From assembly GCA_020634885.1 (NCBI GenBank), contig JACKAW010000005.1, positions 186,001 to 250,000 on the forward strand: a DNA stretch of 64,000 nt, in the 5' to 3' direction. Below the pieces are notes generated by a model. It was not told the DNA's origin. It did not search any database and saw only the letters and a program-made list of their open reading frames with translations. Shown in pieces: positions 43,507-51,226 of this stretch. This DNA comes from Anaerolineales bacterium. Its GTDB lineage: Bacteria > Chloroflexota > Anaerolineae > Anaerolineales > Villigracilaceae. A program made the translations under genes and the position numbers. The number at the start of each line of letters is the position of its first letter. Position 1 is the stretch's first letter.

Positions 43507-44379
43507 TCACTCTTTGTTATTCTGCGTTGCCGTCTTCACCACATACTCTACGATCTCACCTGCAATATCAATGCCGCTCAATGGCTGCATGGTGTGGAAC
43601 TCCATCGTGTGGTTGATCTCATTCACCACCAGACCCTTTTCAGGGTGCTCCACCAAGTCCACGCCGAGCAACCCTCCGCCCACTGCCTTTGAAGCACGCA
43701 GACAAATATCTTCTATTTCAGGTGTGATGGGGCACAATTCACCGCTGCCGCCGCGCGCTGTGTTCGTGATCCAATGTTCTGAACTGCGGTACATGCCCGT
43801 CAACACTTTGTCACCGATCATGATGATACGCAAGTCACGCCCCGGCTTTTCGATAAATTCCTGAATATAAAAAACCGAATGCTGCACCGAACCCAATGTG
43901 GATTTATGTTCCAGCACCGCTTCTGCAGCGTCACGGTCGTTGATCTTTGCCAGCAGCCGTCCCCACGAACCGACCACGGGTTTCAACACCACCGGATAGC
44001 CGAATGCTTCAATCGCATCCAACGCGGCTTCAGTTGAGAACGCCGTCACATTACGCGGCTGCGGCACGCCATCCCGCGCCAGCACGGCGCTGGTCATCAA
44101 CTTATCGCCGCAGATCTCCGCCACCGATGCCGTGTTCACGGTCGGCACACCAAAGGCATTCAACAAACGCAGGGCGTACAGTCCGCTGTTGTAACTGATA
44201 CTGCGCTCCAACACGGCATCATATTGCTTCCACGGGTCAGGGTTTTCCAGGTCAAAACTAATCGCGCGGTCATCGAGCCGTTCATAATCAATGCCTCGCT
44301 TTTCCATCGCGCCGAAGATCCATTTTTCTTCAACACGCACGCGGGAATAAAGGACGCCTACTTTCAATCTCTTTTGCAT
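43507..44379 (-). CDS. lysX: LysW ligase (LysX/ArgX), ATP-grasp
   Basis: 290 residues from the ATG at 44379 (MQKRLKVGVLYSRVRVEEKW); 14 upstream codons belong to a repeat. ATP-grasp motifs: DKLMTSAVLARDGVPQPRN, YPVVLKPVVGSWGRLLAKI, VFYIQEFIEKPGRDLRIIMI and VVNEINHTMEFHTMQPLSG. It joins the amino group of glutamate or aminoadipate to the C-terminal Glu of LysW. With argG and argH upstream, the glutamate-specific form (ArgX) is likely, but the specificity residues were not judged. It is convergent with the STAS-like gene. Confidence 0.9.
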   Translation of the reverse strand: MQKRLKVGVLYSRVRVEEKWIFGAMEKRGIDYERLDDRAISFDLENPDPWKQYDAVLERSISYNSGLYALRLLNAFGVPTVNTASVAEICGDKLMTSAVLARDGVPQPRNVTAFSTEAALDAIEAFGYPVVLKPVVGSWGRLLAKINDRDAAEAVLEHKSTLGSVQHSVFYIQEFIEKPGRDLRIIMIGDKVLTGMYRSSEHWITNTARGGSGELCPITPEIEDICLRASKAVGGGLLGVDLVEHPEKGLVVNEINHTMEFHTMQPLSGIDIAGEIVEYVVKTATQNNKE

Positions 44380-44384
44380 AAGAA

Positions 44385-44452
44385 TCATCCAAGAGAAAGC
44401 GGAAGGCAGAAGGCAATCCATTCATCACTCTGCCTTCCGCTTTCTGCCTTCC
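44385..44452. repeat. Palindromic 'gcggaaggcagaaggca' repeat between lysW and lysX
   Basis: AAAGCGGAAGGCAGA (44397-44411) faces TCTGCCTTCCGCTTT (44429-44443), a perfect 15-bp inverted repeat, followed by CTGCCTTCCG. Confidence 0.75.
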
Positions 44453-44455
44453 GTA

Positions 44456-44626
44456 TTATTCTCCCCAATCTTCCTGTTCCATCGGCGCGAGTTGTACAGC
44501 GGCAGGTTCAATGGAAGTCACTTCCAAATCCACGCCGCAATCAGGACAAACGATGATCTCACCAGCTTCGGTTCCTTCGGCAAATTCAATTGGGGCTTCA
44601 CACTCAGGGCAATTAACTGTAGACAT
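44456..44626 (-). CDS. lysW: LysW amino-group carrier protein
   Basis: 56 residues, starts MSTVNCPECEAPIEF. Zinc ligands are the two pairs CPEC and CPDC. The protein ends QEDWGE; the conserved C-terminal EDWGE with its last Glu is the attachment site for glutamate or aminoadipate. AAGGAG is seven bases before the ATG. It sits between argH and lysX, which uses it as substrate. The short acidic carrier shields the amino group and presents the intermediate to LysZ, LysY, LysJ and LysK. Confidence 0.97.
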   Translation of the reverse strand: MSTVNCPECEAPIEFAEGTEAGEIIVCPDCGVDLEVTSIEPAAVQLAPMEQEDWGE

Positions 44627-44635
44627 TTTTATTCT

Positions 44636-44727
44636 CCTTATTTTTTGAATGATGAATTTTGAATGCAGAATGAAGAATTTTCTGCACTATTTGCTATTCT
44701 GCATTTTGCATTCTGCAATCTGCATTT
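44636..44727. repeat. 'gaatgcagaatg' repeat overlapping the 3' end of argH
   Basis: Repeated units of AATGCAGAATG and facing ATTCTGCATT. The argH stop (44689-44687) and its last 14 codons lie within it. Confidence 0.8.
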
Positions 44728-46057
44728 TGACCGATTGAAGACTCGTGCCTCCAACCGTATTTCTTTTGTTGATGGATTCCAGCGGATCAAAAACTTGATA
44801 AACATCCGCTTCAAAAACTGGACTTATGGCTTGATACGCTTCGAGGGGCAATTCCTCCATCCGAACTTGATTCTCCCCCGCCGCACGGACGACTCTTCCC
44901 GCCATCGAGTGCGCTTCTCTGAACGGCACACCTTTCGCCACGAGATAATCTGCCAAGTCCGTCGCCATCATCGTGGAATCGATTGCGCCGCGCATTCGTT
45001 CCGGCTTGACAGTGATCGTCCGCAGTGCCGCCGCCATGACAGGCAAAATCGAGAGCAGGGTGTTTGTCGCAGCAAAGACAGGTGCTTTATCTTCTTGCAA
45101 ATCTTTGTCGTAGGTCGAGGGCAAGCCCTTGAGCGTGGACATCAACCCCGTCAGCAAGCCGATCATCGTGCCAGCCTTGCCGCGGGTCAATTCAAAGACA
45201 TCGGGGTTTTTCTTCTGCGGCATCAGGCTCGAGCCGGTCGAGAAGGCATCGGAAAGTTCAAAGAAACCAAACTCGGCGGTGGTGTACAAAACGATCTGTT
45301 CAGCGAGCTTGCTCAAATGGACAGCCGCCATCGAGCAGACGAATAAATATTCTGCGGCAAAGTCTCGGTCTGAAACGGCATCGAGGCTGTTCTGCGAAAC
45401 TTCATCAAAGCCAAGATATTTCGCCAGCGCATCACGATCCAGCGCAAACGGAGCACCCGCCAATGCGCCGCTTCCCAACGGAAGAACGGAGACGCGCTTG
45501 GTCAAATCTTGCAGGCGTTCTATATCACGCTTCAATGCCCAGTAATGACTTAGCCACCAATGTCCTAACAAGATCGGCTGCGCCCTTTGCAAGTGGGTGT
45601 AGCCCGGCATGATAGTTTCGCCTGCAAGCTCAGCCTGTTCGACCAATGCGTTCTGAAGAACGATGAGTGTTGAATGAAGCTCAGGAATCTTATTCAACAT
45701 CCACAAACGGAAGTCGGTCGCTACCTGGTCGTTGCGGCTTCTGCCTGTGTGGAGTTTTCCCGCCGCCACGCCGATCAGTTCACTGAGGCGTCGTTCGACA
45801 GCGGTGTGAATGTCTTCATCAGAAGGTTGGAAGATAAACTCACCCGAAGCGAATTCATTTCGGACGGTATCCAGCCCGGCTGAGATTGAGGCGTGTTCTT
45901 CATCCGAAAGAATGCCTGCTTTATGAATCGCTTTTGCCCAGGCAACGCTTCCTTCCACATCTTGAAATGCCATTTGCTGATCGACAGGCAAAGATGAGTT
46001 GAGCGCCCATGCGAGCGTGTCTAATGATTGAGTAAAACGTCCGCCCCAGAGGGTCAT
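44687..46057 (-). CDS. argH: Argininosuccinate lyase with repeat-derived C-terminus
   Basis: 456 residues. Begins MTLWGGRFTQSLDTLAWALN. Conserved: HTAVERRLSELIG, GKLHTGRSRNDQVATDFRLW, GYTHLQRAQPILLGHW and the signature GSSLMPQKKNPDVFELTRGK. It splits argininosuccinate into arginine and fumarate. The C-terminus KMQIAECKMQNSK is translated from the dispersed repeat and replaces the usual end. The active-site parts are intact, so the enzyme is probably functional. argG lies 21 bases upstream. Confidence 0.96.
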   Translation of the reverse strand: MTLWGGRFTQSLDTLAWALNSSLPVDQQMAFQDVEGSVAWAKAIHKAGILSDEEHASISAGLDTVRNEFASGEFIFQPSDEDIHTAVERRLSELIGVAAGKLHTGRSRNDQVATDFRLWMLNKIPELHSTLIVLQNALVEQAELAGETIMPGYTHLQRAQPILLGHWWLSHYWALKRDIERLQDLTKRVSVLPLGSGALAGAPFALDRDALAKYLGFDEVSQNSLDAVSDRDFAAEYLFVCSMAAVHLSKLAEQIVLYTTAEFGFFELSDAFSTGSSLMPQKKNPDVFELTRGKAGTMIGLLTGLMSTLKGLPSTYDKDLQEDKAPVFAATNTLLSILPVMAAALRTITVKPERMRGAIDSTMMATDLADYLVAKGVPFREAHSMAGRVVRAAGENQVRMEELPLEAYQAISPVFEADVYQVFDPLESINKRNTVGGTSLQSVKMQIAECKMQNSK

Positions 46058-46078
46058 AAAATCTCCAATCTCTATTCA

Positions 46079-47350
46079 CTAATCTCTTTTAAATTTCGAA
46101 TAATCCGGCTTGGGCATATCGAGACCGGAAACGGGCAGACCGTTGAGTGCGCGGACTTTCATGCTAAGACCATAGAGGCGAATGAAGCCTTCGGCATGGC
46201 TCTGGTCGTAGACATCTTCCTGACCGAAGGTTGCGAAATCTTCGCGATACAAACTGAACTTGGATTTGCGACCCGCGCTGATGATGTTGCCTTTGTAAAG
46301 TTTGAGGCGTACGGTGCCGGTGACGGGTCCTTGTGTGGAGTTGACGAAGGCATCGAGCGCTTCGCGCAGCGGGGTGAACCATTGACCGTTGTAGGTGAGT
46401 TCGGCATATTTGACGGCGATCATTTGTTTGAAGTGCATGGTCTCGCTATCGAGAATGAGTGACTCCAGTTCGCGGTGGGCATAGAGCAAAATGGCGCCGC
46501 CGGGGGTTTCGTACACGCCGTGAGATTTCATACCCACAAGGCGGTTCTCAACCAAGTCCACACGACCAATGCCGTGCGCTCCGCCGATGGCGTTAAGTGT
46601 TTCGACAATTTTTGCAGGTGAAAGTTTTTCGCCATTAACCGCCACAGGATTGCCGCTCTCGAATTCGATTTCGACATATTCGCCTTGTTCTGGTGCGTTC
46701 TCGGGCGAGGTGGACATTTGATACATGATCTCTTCGGGTTCATTCCACGGGTCTTCGAGCAAACCGCCTTCGTGTGAAAGATGCCAAAGATTTGAATCGC
46801 GTGAGTAAATGGATTTGATGGTCGCAGTTACCGGCACGTTATGCTTCGCCGCATAATTGAGCGCATCTTCGCGCGAGCGGATATCCCATTCGCGCCACGG
46901 AGCGATGATCTTGAGCCGCGGGTCAAGCGCCATGACGGTCAATTCAAAGCGGACTTGGTCGTTACCTTTGCCGGTCGCGCCGTGGGCAATCGCATCCGCG
47001 CCGGTTTGGTGAGCCACTTCCACCAGGTGTTTAGCAATCAAAGGACGGGCAACCGATGTGCCCAATAAATACTTGTGTTCATAGACAGCCCCCGCCTTGA
47101 GCATTGGAAACAGATACTCACTGACAAATTCTTCTTTCATATCGTGAATGACAAATTCACTCGCGCCGCTCTTGATGGCTTTATCTTTCAATCCCGCCAG
47201 GTCTTCGTCGCCTTGCCCCACATCGGCGCAAAAACACACGACTTCACAACCGTAGTTTTCTTTCAACCACGGCACGATCACGGATGTATCCAATCCACCC
47301 GAATACGCTAATACAACTTTCTTGACACTAGGTTTTGACTTTGGACTCAT
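46079..47350 (-). CDS. argG: Argininosuccinate synthase
   Basis: 423 residues. P-loop-like AYSGGLDTSVIVPWLKENYG, IAHGATGKGNDQVRFELTVM, WDIRSREDALNYA and DRVDLVENRLVGMKSHGVYE (here GRVDLVENRLVGMKS). It condenses citrulline and aspartate with ATP. AAGGAG precedes the ATG. It is the first structural gene after the arginine leader peptide and attenuator at 47431-47629. Confidence 0.97.
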   Translation of the reverse strand: MSPKSKPSVKKVVLAYSGGLDTSVIVPWLKENYGCEVVCFCADVGQGDEDLAGLKDKAIKSGASEFVIHDMKEEFVSEYLFPMLKAGAVYEHKYLLGTSVARPLIAKHLVEVAHQTGADAIAHGATGKGNDQVRFELTVMALDPRLKIIAPWREWDIRSREDALNYAAKHNVPVTATIKSIYSRDSNLWHLSHEGGLLEDPWNEPEEIMYQMSTSPENAPEQGEYVEIEFESGNPVAVNGEKLSPAKIVETLNAIGGAHGIGRVDLVENRLVGMKSHGVYETPGGAILLYAHRELESLILDSETMHFKQMIAVKYAELTYNGQWFTPLREALDAFVNSTQGPVTGTVRLKLYKGNIISAGRKSKFSLYREDFATFGQEDVYDQSHAEGFIRLYGLSMKVRALNGLPVSGLDMPKPDYSKFKRD

Positions 47351-47359
47351 TTTTACTCC

Positions 47360-47430
47360 TTATGGATTCCCGAAGTTCTACTTCGGAAGATAATTTTGAA
47401 ATCGCGGAAGTAGAACTTCCGGATTCCAGA
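47360..47430. repeat. Palindromic 'gaagttctacttc' repeat
   Basis: GAAGTTCTACTTC (47372-47384) pairs perfectly with GAAGTAGAACTTC (47407-47419); flanks GGATTCC and GGATTCC extend the symmetry. It lies between the attenuator and argG. Confidence 0.8.
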
Positions 47431-47466
47431 AAATAAAAACAGCCCATCCGTGAAGGATGAGCTGTT
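47431..47466 (-). terminator. Attenuator terminator of the arginine leader
   Basis: On the minus strand AACAGCTCATCC (47466-47455), loop TTCAC, GGATGGGCTGTT (47449-47438) form a 12-bp stem with one G-U pair, followed by TTTATTT. It follows the leader peptide stop by about 22 bases. Confidence 0.85.
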
Positions 47467-47488
47467 TGGGTTGACTTGTGACTATTTA

Positions 47489-47593
47489 TTAGTTCACGTT
47501 TGCGTTCGCGCCGTCAAAACCAAAAGTTCCCAACCTTCTTTGGGAAGTGGGCTTGGTACGACGGGTACGAGGCAGAACAAACAAGGTGAACAT
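47489..47593 (-). CDS. Arginine leader peptide
   Basis: 34 residues, beginning MFTLFVLPRTRRTKPTSQRR. Arg is at positions 9, 11, 12, 19 and 20, encoded CGT, CGT, CGT, AGA, AGG. It is followed by a terminator and then argG. Scarce Arg-tRNA would stall the ribosome and could prevent terminator formation. A small hairpin TTCCCAA/TTGGGAA overlaps Arg 19-20. No Shine-Dalgarno; the -10 box ends eight bases before the ATG, suggesting a leaderless mRNA. I did not resolve the antiterminator fully. Confidence 0.7.
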   Translation of the reverse strand: MFTLFVLPRTRRTKPTSQRRLGTFGFDGANANVN

Positions 47594-47601
47594 TTCGCGC
47601 A

Positions 47602-47629
47602 ATTCTACTACCGATGTGAAATGAGTCAA
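47602..47629 (-). promoter_or_regulatory. Sigma-70-type promoter of the arg leader
   Basis: TTGACT (47629-47624), 16-base spacer, TAGAAT (47607-47602). The ten bases TTGACTCATT are identical in the his promoter at 57841-57869. Confidence 0.75.
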
Positions 47630-47896
47630 TGGTTTTGCTCAAACCAATTTTTTGCTGAAACACTGATGTTACGCAATATTGTCCCTACGATAAAATCGCG
47701 TAAGAGGCTATTTCTTAAGTACACGGTTGAGCACGGATTTTTTTAAAGATTTTTCCGTCAGAATCCGTGTCGTCCGTGTACCCAAAAGCACTTAAGAAAC
47801 GCTCTCTAAAGTGAGGGACGCATGGGCTTTAGGCGGAAACACTCAAAGCCGCCGTGTCGATGCGCCTCAATAAAAAAAATAGGTTTCCAGGTCGCA
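47630..47896. repeat. Gene-free region with 'cttaagtacacgg' repeat
   Basis: TTTCTTAAGTACACGG (about 47711-47726) faces CCGTGTACCCAAAAGCACTTAAGAAA in reverse (about 47777-47802), with CACGGATTTTTT and AATCCGTGTCG inside. Nothing coding was seen here. Confidence 0.6.
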
Positions 47897-49402
47897 TCAC
47901 AAACCCAAATCTGCTGTCTGTAAGAATAGAGGCGGCTTGCGGATCTGGGTCAACTGCTCAAAGGCATACGCGAGTTTGATAAGCTTCGGCTCCTGCCATG
48001 CTTTGGCAAAGAATGAAATACCGACGGGCAAACCAAAGATAAACCCGGCAGGTACGGTGATGTGCGGCGTGCCTGCAACAGAAGAATATGATGTGCTATC
48101 CATATCCCAACTGGAAAACCCATCGCCGTTGACCAAATCAATCACCCACGCCGCGCCGCCGGAGGGACATACTATCGCATCCAGCCGGTATTTTGACATG
48201 ACCATATTCACTCCTTCGGTACGAGCCAGCCGATGATTCTTTTTCAACGCACTCAAATATTTCCTGCTCTTTAACCCGCCTCGTGATTGCGCCTGTTCCA
48301 TGCGTTCCTGCCCAAAATAGGGCATAACCTGCTTGTGATTCTCTTCATTAAATCGAATCACATCTGCCAATGAACGAACCCCAGTCTTTGGCTTCGCCGA
48401 TGCAAGGTACGCATTTAAACCTTCCTTAAATTCATAAAGCAGGACTTCGATCTCTGTTTTGCCAAACTCATCGCTGGGCTTTATTTCAACATCAATCAAA
48501 GTTGCGCCAGCCTGTTTCATTGCGCCAAGGCTGGATTCCATGATCTGCAAGATTTTTTTATCTGTGCCAAACAATGTTCGAGCGATGCCGATGCGGGCAC
48601 CCTTCAAGCCATTGACATCAAGAAAAGGCGTGTAATCTGTAAATCCGCGCCTCACCCCAGCCTTTGTAGCAGGGTCTCGTCCATCAAACCCAGCCATCGC
48701 CCCAAGCAGAATTGCGGCATCCGCCACCGTCCGCGCCATGGGACCAGCCGTATCCTGACTATGAGAGATCGGGATGATTCCCGAACGGCTGACCAAACCG
48801 ATTGTTGGCTTTATTCCCACGATTCCATTTGTTTGTGAAGGGCAGATGATGGAGCCATCTGTTTCTGTGCCGACTGCGACAGTTGCTAAATTTGCAGCAA
48901 CCGCCGCGCCCGAACCCGACGATGAACCACATGCAGAACGATCCAATGCGTATGGATTATGCGTGAGACCGCCGCGAGAAGACCACCCGCTTGTGGAATT
49001 TTTCCCGCGAAAATTTGCCCACTCGCTGAGATTGGTCTTCCCTAAAATAATTACCCCTGCTGCGCGAAGTTTTTCTACCAAACCAGCATCCTGCTTCGCA
49101 TGATTCCCTTCCAAGGCAAGCGACCCTGCCGTTGTCTGCATCTTATCGGCAGTATCAATATTGTCTTTTATCAGAATGGGGATTCCATGGAGAGGTCCGC
49201 GTATAGAACCGCTGTCCCGCTCCCGATCCAGTACAGATGCGATGTTCATTGCATCAGGATTCAACTCAATGATGGAATTTAATCGCGCTCCATTGCGATC
49301 TATCATCTCGATTCGATCAAGATATTTAGAAACTAATTTGCGCGCACTTAACTTTCCCGCCTGCATCTTTTTTTGAAGATCGAAGATCGTATACTCCTTC
49401 AT
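47897..49402 (-). CDS. Amidase signature family enzyme
   Basis: 501 residues from the ATG at 49402, five bases after GGAGG. Ser-cisSer-Lys triad: Lys in IPILIKDNIDTADKM, cis-Ser in DRSACGSSSGSGAAVAANLA and nucleophile Ser in VAVGTETDGSIICPSQTNG. It resembles amidases hydrolysing small amides or peptides, not a GatA for tRNA-dependent amidation, because gatB and gatC are absent. The substrate is unknown. It lies downstream of the HAD-like gene in the same direction. Confidence 0.9.
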   Translation of the reverse strand: MKEYTIFDLQKKMQAGKLSARKLVSKYLDRIEMIDRNGARLNSIIELNPDAMNIASVLDRERDSGSIRGPLHGIPILIKDNIDTADKMQTTAGSLALEGNHAKQDAGLVEKLRAAGVIILGKTNLSEWANFRGKNSTSGWSSRGGLTHNPYALDRSACGSSSGSGAAVAANLATVAVGTETDGSIICPSQTNGIVGIKPTIGLVSRSGIIPISHSQDTAGPMARTVADAAILLGAMAGFDGRDPATKAGVRRGFTDYTPFLDVNGLKGARIGIARTLFGTDKKILQIMESSLGAMKQAGATLIDVEIKPSDEFGKTEIEVLLYEFKEGLNAYLASAKPKTGVRSLADVIRFNEENHKQVMPYFGQERMEQAQSRGGLKSRKYLSALKKNHRLARTEGVNMVMSKYRLDAIVCPSGGAAWVIDLVNGDGFSSWDMDSTSYSSVAGTPHITVPAGFIFGLPVGISFFAKAWQEPKLIKLAYAFEQLTQIRKPPLFLQTADLGL

Positions 49403-49434
49403 CCTGCCTCCAATCATGGTTTTAATTCCGCCGT

Positions 49435-50550
49435 TTATAACCCAGCCTGCTCCAGCAAAGACTCCCAATTTTCAAAAAATGGCACGTCTGACTTGCGGAA
49501 CGCTTCGGCTTTTTGTTCAATGCCCGAAGTCAATCCCAGCGTATGGATACTCACCTCAAAACCTGCCTCGCGTAAAATTTCTCCCGCCGCTCGTGTTGCC
49601 CGCACACCTCCCATCGTATCTTCGATGACGTACAACTCGAACGACCTCGGCAACTCGCTGAACTGTCCGTTTAATTTTCCAGACGTGTACCAATCATACG
49701 CCGCATTCAACGCAAGCAACTCATCGCCTGTCCACGCCGCGAGTATCCCCGCCAACGCATGGAACGGTGATGGCTTCATCAACGTCGCGGGATTCAATCC
49801 ATGCTGCGCCGCAATGAACTCCAACTTCCCAAACGCCATCAACGGAATATCCGCCAGCCCCGCCAACTCCAAGCCCAACTCCGCTTCGGGCGCGTAGCCT
49901 CGCTGAGAACCGTCCCATTCCTTGGGCGGCTTGGAAGGTCTGGCAGTAAAGCCTGCGATGAAATTCCGCTCGTGCCTTAACCTCTCGCGGATATCAGCAT
50001 TGATGTTGGCTTTATCTTCCGTCAGCAAAAGGGATTGCGCCTCAAACTCCGCTGGTACCTGATACGTGGACCTAAACATTTCACTCCCGAGAGTGAAGTG
50101 CTGAAACGTGCGGAACGTGTGCGACTTGTACACATCCCGCGACTCGGTCATTAAGTTATTGCGCAACCCACCCGGTATGGACGGAAAACATCCCGCCTCA
50201 TACGCCGCCTCGACCGGATACTGTCCGTCCATCAACTCAAAGGCCGGGATGGATAAATGCTTCGGCTCTTCCACTTTTCGCTGATTCTGAATCTGCTCCC
50301 CAGCAATGACAGGGTCATCCGATAAATTCTCCATTGGCTGACGCGAAAGCACATCCTCCCAATATGCGGCAATGATCAGCGGAGACATATCCCACTCGCT
50401 CGAAATGCCTCGCTTCTCCATGCTAACGGGCACATCCTCTTCGATGACGTAATCGCCAATAAAGCGTTTCACCGTCGCCCGCAACGCCGCCCGATACCCG
50501 CCCGGCTGGACGAGTACTCCGTCAATATCCAATAAGAGTATGCGCCTCAT
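49435..50550 (-). CDS. HAD-superfamily hydrolase-like protein at the end of the his operon
   Basis: 371 residues. Motif I is ILLLDIDGVLVQPG (DxDG) at the N-terminus; a late ELYVIEDTMGGVRATRAAGE resembles HAD motif IV (ED). The middle 200 residues are a large cap of unknown type (PSIPGGLRNNLMTESRDVY). It overlaps hisE by ATGA, so it is coupled to the his operon. The operon's HisB has only the dehydratase domain, so this HAD protein could be the missing histidinol-phosphatase; this is a hypothesis from position. Confidence 0.7.
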   Translation of the reverse strand: MRRILLLDIDGVLVQPGGYRAALRATVKRFIGDYVIEEDVPVSMEKRGISSEWDMSPLIIAAYWEDVLSRQPMENLSDDPVIAGEQIQNQRKVEEPKHLSIPAFELMDGQYPVEAAYEAGCFPSIPGGLRNNLMTESRDVYKSHTFRTFQHFTLGSEMFRSTYQVPAEFEAQSLLLTEDKANINADIRERLRHERNFIAGFTARPSKPPKEWDGSQRGYAPEAELGLELAGLADIPLMAFGKLEFIAAQHGLNPATLMKPSPFHALAGILAAWTGDELLALNAAYDWYTSGKLNGQFSELPRSFELYVIEDTMGGVRATRAAGEILREAGFEVSIHTLGLTSGIEQKAEAFRKSDVPFFENWESLLEQAGL

Positions 50551-50822
50551 TTATGCCGCTTCTCCAACTCGGCAATCACATCGGCGGGAGTCAACCCACG
50601 CGCCGCAAGCAGCACCAGCGTGTGATAGGTCAAATCCGCCACCTCTTCAATTAATCGCTGGTCTTCCTGCGCCAATGCCGCCACGACCACTTCCGTCCCT
50701 TCTTCGCCTACCTTCTGCGCGATCTTCGGCAAGCCTTCATTGAACAGGCTCGTCGTATACGACTTTTCGTTGGGATTATTCTTTCGATCTTCGATCACAT
50801 CAAACAACCATTGAATGCTCAT
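50547..50822 (-). CDS. hisE: Phosphoribosyl-ATP pyrophosphohydrolase
   Basis: 91 residues, MazG-like fold. SLFNEGLPKIAQKVGEEGTE and EVADLTYHTLVLLAARGL carry the conserved acidic residues for magnesium. It converts PR-ATP to PR-AMP, the second step of histidine synthesis. It is separate from hisI here (fused in many Gammaproteobacteria). A GGCGACC-type repeat is just upstream. Confidence 0.95.
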   Translation of the reverse strand: MSIQWLFDVIEDRKNNPNEKSYTTSLFNEGLPKIAQKVGEEGTEVVVAALAQEDQRLIEEVADLTYHTLVLLAARGLTPADVIAELEKRHK

Positions 50823-50900
50823 TTTTTCTCCTGTGTAAACCGTAGGGGCGACCCGCCCTGTGGATTCATAAAACCATTGCTAAGTCATGAAGGGTCGCTC
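50823..50900. repeat. 'taggggcgaccc' repeat between hisI and hisE
   Basis: GTAGGGGCGACCC (about 50843-50855) faces GGGTCGCTCCTAC (about 50891-50903), an imperfect palindrome like that at 22018-22076. Confidence 0.75.
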
Positions 50901-51218
50901 CTACTTCATGGAACGATAAAAACACGTCCGCTCACCCGTATGGCACGCCGGACCCGCAGGCTCGACCAGCACCAACAACGTATCCGCATCACAATCCACG
51001 TGGATCTCGACCACCTTCTGCACATTGCCCGATGTCGCACCCTTGTGCCAAATCTCCTGCCGACTGCGCGACCAGAACACCGCTTCACCTTTTTCAAGAG
51101 TCAACCGCAAGGACTCGGCATTCATCCACGCCATCATCAATACCTCTTTTGTTCTTGAGTCTTGAACAATTGCGGGAATTAAGCCGTTTGAGTCGAACTT
51201 AATTTCATCATTCATCAT
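50901..51218 (-). CDS. hisI: Phosphoribosyl-AMP cyclohydrolase
   Basis: 105 residues. MMAWMNAESLRLTLEKGEAV, FWSRSRQEIWHKGATSGN, and the zinc-binding DCDADTLLVLVEPAGPACHT. It opens the adenine ring of PR-AMP (third step). The start region MMNDEIKF is read from the ATGATGAATGATGAA part of a dispersed repeat, so the true start among the three ATGs (51218, 51215 or 51149 region) cannot be fixed from sequence alone. Confidence 0.95.
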   Translation of the reverse strand: MMNDEIKFDSNGLIPAIVQDSRTKEVLMMAWMNAESLRLTLEKGEAVFWSRSRQEIWHKGATSGNVQKVVEIHVDCDADTLLVLVEPAGPACHTGERTCFYRSMK

Positions 51219-51226
51219 TCATCATT
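51193..51226. repeat. 'atcattcatcattc' repeat supplying the hisI start
   Basis: TTTCATCATTCATCATTCATCATTG; on the coding strand it gives ATGATGAATGATGAATGATGAAA, which includes the hisI start codons. Confidence 0.7.

Noticed and set aside
41905..44727. Regularly repeated short units as a possible CRISPR array
   Set aside because: Units are of unequal spacing, palindromic and without unique spacers; no cas gene is present. They are intergenic palindromic repeats.
47431..47593. T-box or riboswitch before argG
   Set aside because: No T-box consensus or known aptamer was recognised; an Arg-rich ORF with promoter and terminator explains the region better.
47897..49402. GatA subunit of Glu-tRNA amidotransferase
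   Set aside because: The amidase triad is shared, but gatB and gatC are absent and the sequence looks like a stand-alone amidase.
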